From positions 29,843,968-29,907,967 of the forward strand of contig OZ025244.1 in NCBI GenBank assembly GCA_964019155.1: a stretch of DNA of 64,000 nt, given 5' to 3'. Both the position numbers and the translations under genes were made by a program. This document shows, one piece after another, positions 37,481-51,858 of the stretch (the first letter of the stretch is position 1; each line of letters begins with the position of its first letter). The notes below the pieces were generated by a model that saw only the letters and a program-made list of their open reading frames with translations, searched no databases and had not been told where the DNA came from. Source of the DNA: Osedax fenrisi (lineage: Eukaryota > Annelida > Polychaeta > Sabellida > Siboglinidae).

Positions 37481-38905
37481 TATATAACCGTGTAACGAGC
37501 GATGCGGGATAAGTTAAATGTTGGTGTCTGTGTCATGTTTTGCTTTCGGTGGCTAATAGCTACATACGGAAGGGTGATCATAGGAAACGAAATTTGTGAA
37601 ATTTTTAAGTATACAAAACGCTCTAGTAAATAAATTGCGGGGTTTTCCTAGAAAGGCAAAAATACTTGTTTTTTACAATTAAAATATTTTTTTAAATTAA
37701 AAAATATATTAATGCAATATAAATTGTGATATTAAAACTAAATAATTACTTTATTTAATAATCATTTTTGCAAAAAAATATTTTAGATTTATATGAATGC
37801 ATTATATAAACCGTTCAATTAGTATAATATGGATCCGTCCATCTAGCTCAATTGGGTCAGAAAGACACTTAGATGTGTTTTATACAATTTATATGGTTCT
37901 TTCAAACGTTTGTTTATAGCCTATAGGATATTCCGGAAATCGAATATTACAATATTGTTCATATTGAATATATAATAATTAGTAATAGGATGCTATACAG
38001 ATGAACAATTTAAAATAAGATATATAAAAGTCTAAAATAAATGAATGACAATAGATAAACGTAGTCGTAGAGTCATGGGGTAAAATGGATAAAATGGATA
38101 AAATGGGAAATATTTATTTCTGAAATATTTATTTTGATACTTTTACGAAACTTTGAAGGTCGGGCGCTATTTCTTAAACTAAATAAAAATAAAATCCGAG
38201 AATTGTAATGTTCTTGGAATTTCAAATCTTTATAAGAAAAAACTATCATTATTTTATTTATTTTGGGATCACCCTTAAAGTGCGGTCGCCACTCCATACA
38301 CGCGCTGGTTTTTAAATCAGAGTTTTCCTTCTCCTAGATCTCTATTATTTATCCTGGGTATTAATATACTCATTGTACGTGGTGCACCAACGAGAAGGTA
38401 AAAAGTGAGTATTAACTTTTAATGCTATAAAACAAAATTATTTACTCAAAGAGTTAGTAAGGTGGTTATAGCTGAAATCGTTAGAGGTTAGACAAAGCAG
38501 AATCTAAAAGTTAATCATGGTACAACACTATAGACTACAAGTCCTGTGCAACACATTATAAAGCGTTATAAGCTCCGCACTAATAAATGATATACATGTT
38601 ATAAATAGCATCAATAATATAAATGATATAATTAGTATAAATAATATAAATGATATAAATGATATAAATGTACCTCGTCTGTATTAGTGAATAATAGGAA
38701 ATACTACAAATGCGACAATACATTTATATCATTCAACAATTCGACATTTAGTATTCATGGTTGATGATTTGTATGACAATGCAATTGATTGTCCAATTGA
38801 TACATCAATCATAATAATTCGTTGGGGATTTAGAAAGGCTGTATTTTATACACTACAACATCCACGCCACCACCATAAAATATGTCACAGATTTTTCATT
38901 TACTT
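37481..38905. other. Non-coding between LINE-A and gypsy fragment
   Basis: Contains a tRNA-like snippet (TCCATCTAGCTCAATTGGGT, 37845-37864) without a matching cloverleaf, a TGGATAAAA triple repeat at 38083-38108 and an ATAATATAAATGAT repeat at 38620-38670. No gene seen. Confidence 0.5.
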
Positions 38906-38909
38906 ACCC

Positions 38910-41010
38910 AACTAAAAATTAATTAATTTTAGATTTATCCTGTTCTCTACCCTCTTATCAGCTCTTCTCACTAATTTATATGATAAAGTAACCTTGACTC
39001 TACTTTCTACTGACCACTCTTCCTCTCCCCATATATTAGCTAACTTTCGTCCACTCACACCTCCCGTTTCCTTGTGGATGGTATGGACTAGTTCTACTTT
39101 GGATAATCCCAAATAATTTACATAGTTCTTCAACTATTTCTGAAAAGTTCCTGCCCTGGTCAGTGTATCCTCTGTAAGGTTCCAACATTAAAAATCCACC
39201 CTTTCCATCAGTATTTTCTTGCAATAGTAATCGCTAGTTGATTACGTGTTGGTATTGCTATAACAGCCTATATTTCGTATATGCATCCGTTACTACCAAA
39301 ACACTTTATATCCCATCTGATGCTTTACGAAATCCAAAAATAATAATTGCAATGGTCTTGTCGCTGACAATGACCTCTGCTCAATTTTCGGCATCCTCCC
39401 ATTATTCTTACTAATTTGACATATCCTACTATTCCTAACATAATCCTTAACATTCATATACATTCCTACCCATGTATAAAATAAATTCACCCCCATATAC
39501 TGTCCTATTGGTTCCTTCGTGTCCGTTATCATCATATACTCCCTTTAATATATCCTTAATTAACACGTGTGGTACTACCAATAATTTTCCTCCCTCTTTC
39601 CGTTCCTTGAATAATACTCCTGCTCCCTCAATTATTCCTAAAATCTCTCCTATCTCCTTATACTTTCTCTGTGATCTACGTAATTTTTTCCCTCCATTTC
39701 CTTTACTACAATTATTTCCTTTACCTCTAAATCATTTTCATATAAATAATTAATATCGTTTTCATCTACTTCACCTCCATATATTCTCGACAGTGCATCC
39801 GCTAATGTATTATATTTACCCGCTCTATACTTAAATAACAATTAAAATGGCGAAAGTCTACCTATCTATCTATGTTCTAATGAAAATAATATTATCTAGA
39901 ATACATGCCACTGCACTATTATATGTAATTGCTGTGCACTGTGCCCCCATTAAGTATATCTAAACTTTTCCGACACATCCAACACAATAGTTAAAATCCA
40001 AGTTTCTTTCCAGAATAGTTAGCTCTGTTACACTCTCCATTACTTAATGTTTTACTCGCATATGATATTACTACTCTTCTTCCTTCTATCTGTTGACTTA
40101 AAACTGCCCCTAGTCATATATTAGAAGTATCTGTCTCTAATATAAATGGTACGTTAAATTTGCTATTCCTAATATTGGTGAACTTATTATCCTATCTTTT
40201 AATATACTCATGGCTTCTCCAACATATCTTAAAATTGTTACTCTTAAATTCACATACCCTCTTATCTCCTAATCTATTATCTATCCTATTCAATTACATT
40301 CAATGGAGCTACTATTTCTGCAAAACCCTTTACAAATTTTCTATAATAAGAACATACCCCTAAGAAAGATCTTAATTACTAGATTATTATGTTTTTCCAA
40401 TTTACTATTTCATCCGTTTTCCCATGCACCGTTCCTATACCCTTCTCTGATATAATGAATCCTAGAAATACTACTTCCCTAATGCAGAATTGGCATTTCT
40501 TCTTATTTAACTTAAGTCCTGCTTCCTTTAACTTACTTAACACTATACTTAAATGTTCTATGTGCGATTCAACTATCGTTGAAAAAAACAATATATCATC
40601 TAAGTAGCATACAACTGATTCAAACATTTTATCCTTAAATAAATTACTCATCATTCGTTGAAATGTTGCAGGAGCATTTATCAATCCAAATGGAATTCGT
40701 CTAAATTTGTACAATCCCCACGGGAAACTAAACGCTATTTTATATTGATCTAATGTATCAACTCTAATTTGATTATATTCTGATTTAAGGTATATACATT
40801 AATAATATGTCGCATTACCTAGTGCCTCTAATGAATCATCAATACGAGGTACATGCATCCTTAATGTTATTTTTTATTTAGTCTCCTATAGGACACAGGA
40901 CATAGGATTCCTAATCGACACATTATCTGATGTACATATCCCTTACTTACAATACTAACGGACTAGTATATTCAATATGCATGGAATGATCTACCTCGAA
41001 ATATAATACG
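38910..41010 (-). pseudogene. Decayed Ty3/gypsy pol, minus strand
   Basis: Reverse transcriptase block at 40379-40714 reads FRRIPFGLINAPATFQRM and VVCYLDDILFFS (YLDD catalytic site) with KKKCQFCIREVVFLGFIIS after it. To the left, RNase H remnants (FKYRAGKYNTLADALSRIYG, 39780-39840) and integrase (zinc region CQISKNNGRMP, DFVKHQMG, and SPYHPQGNGRCEWTK near 39040-39085) follow in proper pol order. The C-terminal Glu motif is changed and LTRs were not recognised. It is more decayed than the element at 41995-47575 and belongs to a different lineage. Confidence 0.8.
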
Positions 41011-41049
41011 TGTTCCATATATAGAACGCTTCAGAAGAAAACTAAATAT

Positions 41050-41990
41050 ATATATATATATGTTTATGTTTTACGTTTATTTTTATTTTATAAAATTTTT
41101 ATTCACGTTTACTACTCTGACATTCTTGTTATTAATTATTTATTATTTTGTTGCTTATTTATTTATATATTGATATTTGTACTAAAACTATAATTAATAA
41201 TTTGGTAATAGAACACGGATAATTATTGAAGTAAATCTTATGATACTAAGAAATAAAATATAAAGTATATTAATACAAAAAAAGTAACTAACGAAAGTTT
41301 TTAAATTGTAATTGTAAAATATAGGTATTATACAACTTTAAAAAAATTTATAATTTGTGTTTAATATATATCAAATTATAATAATATTTCAATAATTTAG
41401 TGCCAATAATTGAAATACAAAACGATTTTCTATCAGTTCTTATTTTGTTCCTGATAAATTTATATTTTCCAGAAATAACCAATTTTTGTATGTTATTATA
41501 AAGTTTAATTTTACTAACTTTAAACAAAACAATTAAAGTTTTTAATTTAACAATATCAGTAAATTTCTTTATTTTTTATATATAGAATAGAACTAGAAAC
41601 ATCTTTGAAAATTAGTCTAATAACTCGATCTTTGAGTTTTGATATTGGCTTAATATTTATTTTGAAAGTATTACCTCATATATGTGAGAAATAATCAAGA
41701 TGACAATTAATAATTTCGTAATAAACTAAAATTAAACTGTTATCATTTATTTATACTTTATTTTATTTAATATATTAAATATATGGCTTATATGGCAATA
41801 GATCATGATAATTTTTTTAATATATGGGAAATATGTATTTTCCAATTTAATTTATAATCGATAAATAAACCCAAAAAATGTGATATTACTATTCAATTCT
41901 ATAGGAATATTATTTATAAAAATATTAAATTGAATAGATGAAAGTGAATTTCTAATATTAAATAGAATTTCTGTATAATATATATATATA
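41050..41990 (-). pseudogene. LINE-B-like RT C-terminal fragment
   Basis: Minus strand reads SQYQNSKIE or, in the next frame, PISKLKDRVIRLIFKD (41600-41650), the LQ-KAIR-IF block found in CR1/Jockey-type LINEs, and then GKYKFIRNKIRTDRKSFC with a C-terminal tail (41400-41470). The gypsy element inserted at its 5' side in a TA run. Confidence 0.55.
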
Positions 41991-41994
41991 TATA

Positions 41995-42669
41995 TGTAAC
42001 AGACTAACATCTGGTTATATGGGTATATAGTTGTTTTTAAGTTTATATTATATATTTTTAATTAGTTATTTTATTTAGTTGTGTATTATGTAATAATTAT
42101 AAATGTTAATTTCATCTAGTGATTTTTGTGTTTTTAGTTAATGTTATTTAGTTTATTATATATTTTTAATTGGTTATATTTTTGTTTTCTTTTATGTAAT
42201 AATTAAAAGTAGAAATGTTGATTTTATATATATTGATTTTGTGTTTTTAGTTAATGTTATTTAGTTTATTATATATTTTTAATTGGTTATATTTTTGTTT
42301 TCTTTTATGTAATAATTAAAAGTAGAAATGATGATTTTATATATATTGATTTTTGTGTTTTTTATCTAGGGTTATTTAGTGTATAGAATTGGTTGGACGA
42401 ATGAACCGTCGCGTAGAAGTAATATAATCTGAACTATATTAGATTTAACAATATTATTTCATTTCTGATTATACCTTGACACGTGGAGGTTTGTAAAACA
42501 TTATATTATATTATATTTATTCCATATTGTAATTCTGTATATATGTTTTATAACAGTTTTAGTGTATGGTTTTCTTGTTTCAATTTATAAATAAAGAGTA
42601 AATACAACGTTCCCCTATCATTTTGAGTGGTGTTTTATTGTTACATTTATTTCGACCCTCATTATTACA
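41995..42669 (+). repeat. 5' LTR, 675 bp, with internal 113-bp duplication
   Basis: Begins TGTAACAGAC and ends CATTATTACA. It holds two tandem copies of a 113-base segment (42137-42249 and 42250-42362) where the 3' LTR has one. An AATAAA-type signal lies in TTATAAATAAAGAG near 42590. Confidence 0.93.
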
Positions 42670-42671
42670 TT

Positions 42672-42688
42672 TGGTGACAGCGGCGGGA
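42672..42688 (+). promoter_or_regulatory. Primer-binding-like site
   Basis: TGGTGACAGCGGCGGGA follows the 5' LTR after two bases, where the minus-strand primer tRNA should pair. I did not match it to a specific tRNA. Confidence 0.7.
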
Positions 42689-42997
42689 TACATGTATTTT
42701 AAAAAATAGCATATTTTTACTCTTTATTTATATTTATATTTTCAATTTGAAAAAAAACCATACACTACGGACGGAGTTTGTGGAGAGATATCGGAGCGGA
42801 TTGAATGCAGACTGAACTGTAAAGAGGACTGGAAGTCACCAATTATTGTCATCGTATTATTATCACTATTGGGTTCGTTACAAATTTCCGCGTTTAAATT
42901 ATTTTTTTTACTTTTGATAACAATAATTAAGATTATATTATTTGCTACGCGATACATATTGCTACTCCTATAAGATTTATTTAGCATACTCTATTTT

Positions 42998-43752
42998 ATG
43001 AAATTACGTAGTGGTTTAGTTGTAAATATGGAAAATAGTTATGTAAGATTAAGTAAGTTCAATGGGGATGATGATGTTGATGAATGGTTGGGAAATTTAG
43101 ATGAGTGTATTAGTTTATTAAGTATAAAGGGAGAGGAGGCGGCGTCATATGCGTTATATCATATTACAGATAAGCTAAGCTGGAATTTTCCATGCTAGGG
43201 GTTAAGTTAACCACAATAGAGGGAATTAAAGAGAGTTTACAAGAGCGTTATTTGAGAATTAGAAATAAGAGTGAGATTATCTATGAATTAATGGGTACTA
43301 AGCAGGAACAGAATGATACTTCTATGGAGTTTTCAAATAAATTATTAAAATTAGGTAAAGAATTAAAAAAAGTAGATAATAAGTGGGAGGAGATAGTCGT
43401 AGAGAGCCTTAGGAGGACTTTAATTGATATTAGATTAAGGCAGGCTATGTCTAGTTTGGGGAAGGCTATTTCATTTAAAGAGGTGAGGAAATTTATTATT
43501 AGTTGGGAGGAAGTATCGAAGACGGATACATATGAGAGTTATGGTATTAGGGTAGATAGTATTCAACGTAATTGGCAGGGTGGTCAGGGTAGAGGTAGAA
43601 ATGTATCATTAAAGGCGGGTAATCCGAGGACAAACTATGGTAGAAGTCGTGTAGATAACTATGTTAGAGACGTTAGATGCTATCGTTGTCATAGATTAGG
43701 TCATATAAGTAGTAACTGTAGAGTAGATTTAAACGAGAAATTCCCTCGATAG
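42998..43752 (+). pseudogene. gag: gag of the gypsy element, frame broken
   Basis: Starts MKLRSGLVVNMENSYVRL, a typical gag opening. The first part (to 43198) and second part (from 43192) are in different frames, with a break at about 43190-43198. It carries a retroviral-type zinc knuckle CYRCHRLGHISSNC (43678-43719, CX2CX4HX4C) preceded by a Gly/Arg-rich stretch (GGQGRGRN). It would form the virus-like particle and bind RNA. Confidence 0.88.
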
Positions 43753-43804
43753 GTGGGTCGAAGGAAATTGTAGATAACCATCGGTTGATAGGTGATTGTA
43801 GTAG

Positions 43805-44284
43805 GAAAGTAGTATATATAGGGGGAGTAAGATAGAGTGTTTGATTGATACCGGTAGTCAAGTATCTATCATTCCATATAGTTTCTTTAAAAAAATAGTT
43901 AATATAAAAATGGGGAAACCTTGTCCATGGTTAAAAATTAAAGTAGAAAATGGTGAGAATTTAAAGTATATGGGTTATGTAGAATTAGATATAGTTTTAG
44001 ATGGGGTAAATATAGGAAAAAAAGGTTTTATAGTATCGGAAATAGATAGTTTAAGAGTTTTAGGTATGAATATGTTAGGTGGTTTAGGATGCATGTCTGG
44101 TGTAATAAGTACGAAAGGTAGTACAAATATTATAGTAGAAAACGGAGTTATGAAAATTGAGGTTAAAAATGAAATAGTAGAGGATACAAAAGTAACTGGT
44201 TATGATATGAACCCATTATTTAAGAAGGTTATTGAGAGTTTAGTGCATGAATTTAGGGATGTATTTGAAAAAAAGAGTCATTGA
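43805..44284 (+). pseudogene. Protease region of gypsy pol
   Basis: LIDTGSQVSIIPYSFFKK (DTG at 43847-43855) is the aspartic protease active site, followed by an LRVLGMNMLGGLG flap/second strand block (GMNMLGG matches the ILG-DFL position). The frame differs from gag and from RT. The entry break falls at a GGGGG run (43821-43825) and the exit break at an AAAAAAA run near 44270. Confidence 0.85.
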
Positions 44285-45165
44285 GAAAATGTGCTGATAT
44301 AGGTGAACATAAAATTAGAACTGTAGATGATATGCCGGTAGCTCAGTCATATAGGAGAATACCACATAATGAGTTATCGACAGTTAGAGAGCATTTACAG
44401 GAGTTGTTAGATGATGGAATTATATCAGAGTCAGCAAGTAGGTATGCTAGTCCTATAGTTATAGTAAAGAAAAAAAAATCGGAAGAAATGAGGATATGTA
44501 TTGATTATAGGAAGTTAAATGAAAAAATAGTTAAGGATAAGTATCCGTTACCTAGAATAGATGATACATTAGATGCATTAAATGGGGATACATTGTTTAC
44601 ATCATTTGACTTAAATGCAGCTTATAGTCAGGTACGAGTAGTAAAAGAGGATAGAGAGAAGACTGCTTTTATATCACCACTGGGATTATATGAGTATAAT
44701 AGAATGACTTTCGGTTTGGTAAATGCACCACCAACTTTTCAAAGAATTATGAGTAATGTATTTAGAGAGTTTAATTAACGAGGTGTAGTTTGTTATCTAG
44801 ATGATATTTTAATATATTCAAATAGTCCAAAGAAACATGAGGTTATAGTAAGGAATGTTTTGTTGAAGTTGAGATCAGTGGGGTTACAATTAAATCCAGA
44901 GAAATGTAATTTATTTTGTAGATCAGTAGTGTTTTTAGGTTATAGAGTGTCTGGTGATGGAGTAGCTACAGATGAGGGAAAGATAGAGGCAGTTAGGAAA
45001 TGTCCAAGGCCAGATACGGTAATGGAATTAAGATCTTTTATGGGTTTTGTAGCGTACTATAGTAAATTCATGAAAGATTTTACCACCATGACAAATCCAT
45101 TACAACAGTTAATAGTAGATGTTAATACTAGCCTCGGAAAAGTGATAAGTAAGAGACTACCGTAA
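44281..45165 (+). pseudogene. Reverse transcriptase of gypsy pol, one in-frame stop
   Basis: Blocks in order: IRTVDDMPVAQSYRRIP, LDDGIISESASRYASPIV, MRICIDYRKLN, YPLPRIDDTLDAL, FTSFDLNAAYSQV (first catalytic Asp), NRMTFGLVNAPPTFQRIM, CYLDDILIYS (YLDD 44794-44805), LNPEKCNLF, FLGYRVSGDGV, ELRSFMGFVAYYSKFM. A single TAA at 44776-44778, between the FQR block and YLDD, interrupts an otherwise continuous frame. All catalytic residues remain. Confidence 0.93.
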
Positions 45166-45660
45166 GAAAATTAAAGTAGTATGGAACGATAAGGCTATAG
45201 AAGCATTCGATAGTATTAAGACTAGTTTAGCTAGTGCACCGGTACTAGCTTACCCGATATGGGGAGATCCATTTAGATTTGAAACCGATACATCGGATAT
45301 TGGATATGGAGCTATTTTAAGCCAAAAAGTAGATGGGAAATATAGAGTAGTAGCATATGCTAGTAAGTATGTACCTAGGAGTGCGAGGTCGAATCCCCAA
45401 TATTAATTTAAATTACTAGAGTTTAAGGCTGTAGTGTGGGCAGTATGTGAGCGATTTAGTCATTATCTGATAGATAGTGTTTGCGAGGTTATAACAGATA
45501 ATAGTGCATTATCTTATATTTATTCTACTAAGAAACTTAATGCTGTAGTGCAAAGAGGTATGAATAAGTTAGCACCGTATAAACTTACGTTTAAATTTAG
45601 ACCAGGGAAAGAGAATCGTAGGGCAGATGCGTTATCTAGGCTAAGAACTGTAGATGGGGT
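45166..45660 (+). pseudogene. RNase H of gypsy pol
   Basis: After a frame break near 45160 the sequence reads WNDKAIEAFDSIKTSLA, FRFETDTSDIGYGAILSQ (first acidic residue), LEFKAVVWAVCERFSHYL, VITDNSALSYI (TDN) and RPGKENRRADALSRL, the standard ends of the gypsy RNase H. One stop (TAA, about 45404-45406) lies in the middle. Confidence 0.88.
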
Positions 45661-46935
45661 TAAGTGTAAGGAGGATGATAGAGTTGGTTTAGCAGCAATA
45701 GAAGTTGATACGGATGATGTAGGATTGCGATTATTTGATGCTATAGATAAGGATGAATTAATTAGTAGACAGAGGGAGGATCCAGTATTAGGGGTGATAA
45801 TTGATCGTGTTAAGAGTGGAATAGGAAATAAGTTAGGTAACGTACTGATAGATGGGGTATTGTTAGAGAAAAAAATCCCTGGTATAGATGGACACAGGGT
45901 AATGGTACCGAAATCATTAGTAGGGACATTAATGAAGGGGGTGCATGATAACAACGGGCACCAGGGAGTTGATAGAGTTATTGCACGTTTTATTTGAAGT
46001 TTAATTGGCCGGGGAAATACAGGGACGTTAGAAGTCATATACGGTCATGTGAAGTGTGTAATATGTGTAAATTAGGAGATGGGAAAGTCGAAATGGGGAG
46101 GTTAAGAGCAGATAAACCTTTAGATTTAGTATGTATCGATTTTTTAACAGTAGATAAGTCAACAGATGGGAGGGAACATATGTTAGTCATAACAGACTGT
46201 TATACAAAATTCTCAAAAACGATACCGACTAGGGATCAATTAGCAATAACGGTGGCGAAAATATTAATGAATGAATGGTTTTTTAATTTTGGTATACCGA
46301 ATAGAATACATTCGGATATGGGTAGGAATTTTGTGTCTGCGGTAGTGAGAGAAATCTGTAGTAGTTTTTGGATTAAACGTAGTACAACGACTCCATACCA
46401 CCCTATGGGCAATGGCCAAGTCGAAAGGTTCAATAGAATACTATTGGGGCTCATTAGAATATTATCTAGGGAAGAACGGGGCAAATGGCCAATACATTTG
46501 AATAAGTTGATACATTCCTATAATACAATGCCACATACATCGACAGGTTATAGTCCGTTTTATTTAATGTTTAATAGAGAAGATAGGATACTAACTGAAG
46601 AAACTTTAGTAGGACAGGGGACAATAACGACAGATTGGGTCAGAGAGGTAAATAAGAAATATAGGGAAGTTAGAAATAAGGTAAATAAATCATTAGAAGA
46701 GGCGTGGAATATAAGGGTAGGAGATCATAATGGTAGAGCGAGAGCGTTAAAGTTAGACAGTGGGGATTTGGTGAGGATAAAAGAGAGTGTTAGGTCGAAG
46801 AAAATTATCTAGATTATGGTCAGAGAAAATTTGGAGGGTAGTACGAATATTTGATAATATTGAAGCTTATGAGATTATATGGGGCGACGATCTTAGAGTA
46901 GAACACAGAACAAATATAAAACTTAGTGAGTGAAG
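45661..46935 (+). pseudogene. Integrase of gypsy pol
   Basis: Zinc-binding H2C2 region (HDNNGHQGVDRV ... CEVCNMCK), interrupted by a TGA at 45995-45997 with the frame changing there, then the DDE core: Asp at 46138 (CIDFL), Asp at 46315 (HSDMGRNF) and Glu at 46423 (GQVERFN). The second spacing is 35 residues, as expected. A GKWP and YSPFYLMFNRE block follows. The C-terminal part continues past the stop at 46810-46812 in another frame (LWSEKIWRVVRIFD) to about 46935. Confidence 0.92.
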
Positions 46936-46968
46936 TTTTAAAATGTTATAAATGTACATTTTAAAAAT

Positions 46969-46980
46969 TAGAAGGGGTGT
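46969..46980 (+). promoter_or_regulatory. Polypurine tract
   Basis: TAGAAGGGGTGT immediately upstream of the 3' LTR, the primer site for plus-strand synthesis. Confidence 0.75.
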
Positions 46981-46981
46981 A

Positions 46982-47575
46982 TGTAACATACTAACATATG
47001 GTTATATAGTTATATAGTTGTTTTAAGTTTATATTATATATTTTTAATTAGTTATTTTATTTAGTTGTATATTATGTAATAATTATAAATGTTAATTTCA
47101 TCTAGTGATTTTTGTGTTTTTAGTTAATGTTATTTAGTTTATTATATATTTTTAATTGGTTATATTTTTGTTTTCTTTTATGTAATAATTAAAAGTAGAA
47201 ATGTTGATTTTATATATATTTATATATATTTATATATATTTATATGATTTTATGATTTTTGTGTTTTTTATCTAGGGTTATTTAGTGTATAGAATTGGTT
47301 GGACCAATGAACCGTCGCGTAGAAGTAATATAATCTGAACTATATTAGATTTAACAATATTATTTCATTTCTGAATATACCTTGACACGTGGAGGTTTGT
47401 AAAACATTATATTATATTATATTTATTCCATATTGTAATTCTGTATATATGTTTTATAACAGTTTTAGTGTATGGTTTTCTTGTTTCGATTTATAAATAA
47501 AGAGTAAATACAACGTTCCCCTATCATTTTGAGTGGTGTTTTATTGTTACATTTATTTCGACCATCATTATTACA
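46982..47575 (+). repeat. 3' LTR, 594 bp
   Basis: Matches the 5' LTR end to end except for lacking the 113-base duplication, holding extra TATATATTTA repeats near 47210-47245, and about ten substitutions. Confidence 0.93.
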
Positions 47576-47582
47576 TATATAT

Positions 47583-49285
<1,703 letters not shown>

Positions 49286-49297
49286 ATATATATATCC

Positions 49298-49717
49298 ATG
49301 ACAAATGTTTATTTAATATGTTATCAAATGAATGCAGAGCACAAAATATGCCTAAATATTTTAAAGCTAGTCTCTCACTCCCGAACATATCGTTCACATG
49401 TGATAATTGTATTAATACTAAACTCACTAGTATCAAACTTATTACCTAAGTCAATTGATAATATATACTCATTGATTAAAAGTCAGACAGACTCTTTGAA
49501 AGATCAATTAACTACGCTCTCAAACCAATGTACAAATTTTATCAGGGATAAGCAACCCGGTGATTCCTTACTTCTTAACTCTATATCTAATGCTATTACT
49601 AACTTACCTCATACCATCAACTCTACTACCTCTAAATCTTTTGCAGATATTGTCAAATATGTGACATCTTCACCATTAAATCCTACTCCATCATCATCTC
49701 AGTCATCCAACACATAA
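49298..49717 (+). pseudogene. LINE-C ORF1-like segment
   Basis: About 140 codons: a helical part with coiled-coil-like heptads (SLIKSQTDSLKDQLTTLSNQ) and a Ser/Thr/Pro-rich end with SFADIVKYV, a phrase common in LINE ORF1 proteins. The start codon is uncertain. It is followed after a stop by related coding-like sequence to about 50200. Confidence 0.6.
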
Positions 49718-50790
49718 AATATAAATCCACCCATAGTTATCGAACACATTTCAACCACTGATCGAAATATCTCGTATATAAAATCTCTATTTCTAGCTCT
49801 AAGTCTAGACTCAAATTGAATTACAAGTTACTCTTTCAGGTCGCATTATGTAAATCTTAGCCTATCTTCACCGTGTATATCTGATAGTCTTCTTAATTCT
49901 CGTTACACTCTTATTAACTCTTCCTTCAACAATCTGTATGTCCGCCCTTATTTAGAACCCGCCACATTAAAAACAGGTAGAATTTATTTTCATGCACACA
50001 AGTCCTCTCTAACCGAGTTGAAATGTGTCTTTAATAAATCAATAAATATTTACGAACTTCGTCCATTTAAACGCCGTGAAAATTCATCTAGTATGTATAT
50101 TGATTGGAAATGTGACCCGTATATACCAAATGATATAGAACATTCAATATGGAGCAAATCACTGGATTCCTATAACGAGGAAAAACAAAAAAACTGACTA
50201 GAAACAGACTTTACTAACCATACAGACTTACTTATTCCTCATATCCGTGCTGCACTTGTCAACTCACGATCTATACGTAACAAGATTCCTATGATTATAG
50301 AATTCCTTAATGACTTTAACATTGATATATTAATAATCACAGAAAATTGGCTATAAAGATTGCCCATTACTGTCTTCCCTAAATATAGATCCATACTCTT
50401 TCTCTCATTTACCGTGAACATTAGGAACGCGGGAAGGTGGACTTGGCATTTTATATAAGTCATCTCTACATATTTCACCACTAATTGACCACAGACACGT
50501 TTATTGTGAAGCTTTTTCTTGCTCGATAAGCTCACCCCGCTCACGCACCTTTAATATTTCTGTCTTTTATCGTTCACCTAGCTATCCAATCCCCCCATTT
50601 CTCGATGAATTTAATAATGTCATCACTCATCCTTATAATTCAAATATTATTTTAGGAGACTTTAATATCCCTACTAACGTATCCCATCTCTCAATATTCT
50701 ACTAGACTTACAAATATACTCAACTCTTCAAATTACTCGCAGCTTGTCAACTTTCCCACCCATGAATTAGGAAACACACTTGATCTCATT

Positions 50791-51414
50791 ATGCATCCTA
50801 TTGATTCATATTTAGTTCATTTGATAAGAGCTGGAAATCTTTTCTCTGATCATTTCGCCCTACTATTTCAAATATCAGTTAATAAGCCTAAACGTCCTAC
50901 AATTTCTCGCTCTACTCGCCATCTAAATCATATATCAATATCTCAGTTCTTAACTGACTTAAATATGTTGCCTACACATGATGCTCAATCTCTTCATAAT
51001 TCACTAATCCTCACACTTGACATCCATGCTCCTGTATTTAATAAAACTACTATATTACGCCCTAATAAAACATGGTATACTATTGACCTTCATCGTCAAA
51101 AACGATGTCTACGAATGCTTGAATCTAAATGGAAAAAAGAAAAATCGTCATCATCACTAACCACATATAAACATTTGAAAAATAAACATCGTATCGATCT
51201 CATTAAAGCTAAATCTATGTTTACGCATGACAAGTTTATTTCTATGCAACATGATAGCAAGTCACTTTTTAAGTTAGCAAATAGCATACTTGGTAGAAGA
51301 CAAAAATCGCCATATCCTGACTTTACTAATGATGAATTACCTAATTTATTTGATTATTTTTCAATGATAAAATCATCAATATTATTTCGTAATTACCCAA
51401 ACCTATATCTATAG
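50791..51414 (+). pseudogene. LINE-C endonuclease end and linker
   Basis: An open stretch that holds the end of the endonuclease domain (DHFALLFQISVNKP, the SDH motif written SDHFA) and the linker with NKTWYTIDLHRQKRCLRM and KHRIDLIKAKSMF, common in CR1/L2-type elements ahead of RT. Confidence 0.8.
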
Positions 51415-51858
51415 CTCTATCGTTCTCTACAACTAATACACTAACTTCCTTTTTTCTACCTTCTAATGATCAACTAATTTGTTTACTTAAAAATTCTCGC
51501 AGCTCTTCTTCTCTTGATCCAATTCCTTTAAAATTACTAAATGATATAGCTCCTTGTATAATATCAAACATAGCTCATATCATCCATGAATCACTTATTT
51601 CAGGTATTGTCCCCCTCATTTTCAAACATTCTCTTATCACTCCTATCATTAAAAAACCTTCTCTTGACCCCTCTTCCTTTAATAATTATAGACCTATTTC
51701 CAATCATTCAATACTTTCTAAAACCTTAGAAAGAGTCGTTTCAAAACAACTATATTCTTTCCTGACTACTAATAATATACTTTGTACTTTCCAAAGTGCT
51801 TATGTACCGAACAAATCTACTGAAACAGCAATAACCAGAGTAACAACAAATATCTTAT

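Larger units (their letters stand above)
41995..47575 (+). mobile_element. Ty3/gypsy LTR retrotransposon, both LTRs, broken ORFs
   Basis: Full structure: 5' LTR, primer-binding-like site, gag, protease, RT, RNase H, integrase, polypurine tract, 3' LTR, in plus orientation. The domain order PR-RT-RH-IN identifies Ty3/gypsy. LTRs start TGTAAC and end ATTACA. Flanks suggest a 4-base TATA duplication, but it lies in (TA)n and cannot be certain. LTRs differ at roughly ten positions outside one tandem duplication, so insertion was fairly recent, yet the coding part carries at least five breaks. Confidence 0.95.

Noticed and set aside
37838..37925. Third SINE copy or tRNA
   Set aside because: CTAGCTCAATTGG resembles an A box, but the body and tail of the SINE family are absent and no cloverleaf forms.
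43740..43860. Programmed gag-pol frameshift
   Set aside because: The frame changes more than once here and no clear slippery site plus structure is visible, so ordinary indels are as likely.
45520..46038. Minus-strand 172-codon open frame
   Set aside because: Antisense shadow of gypsy RNase H and integrase.
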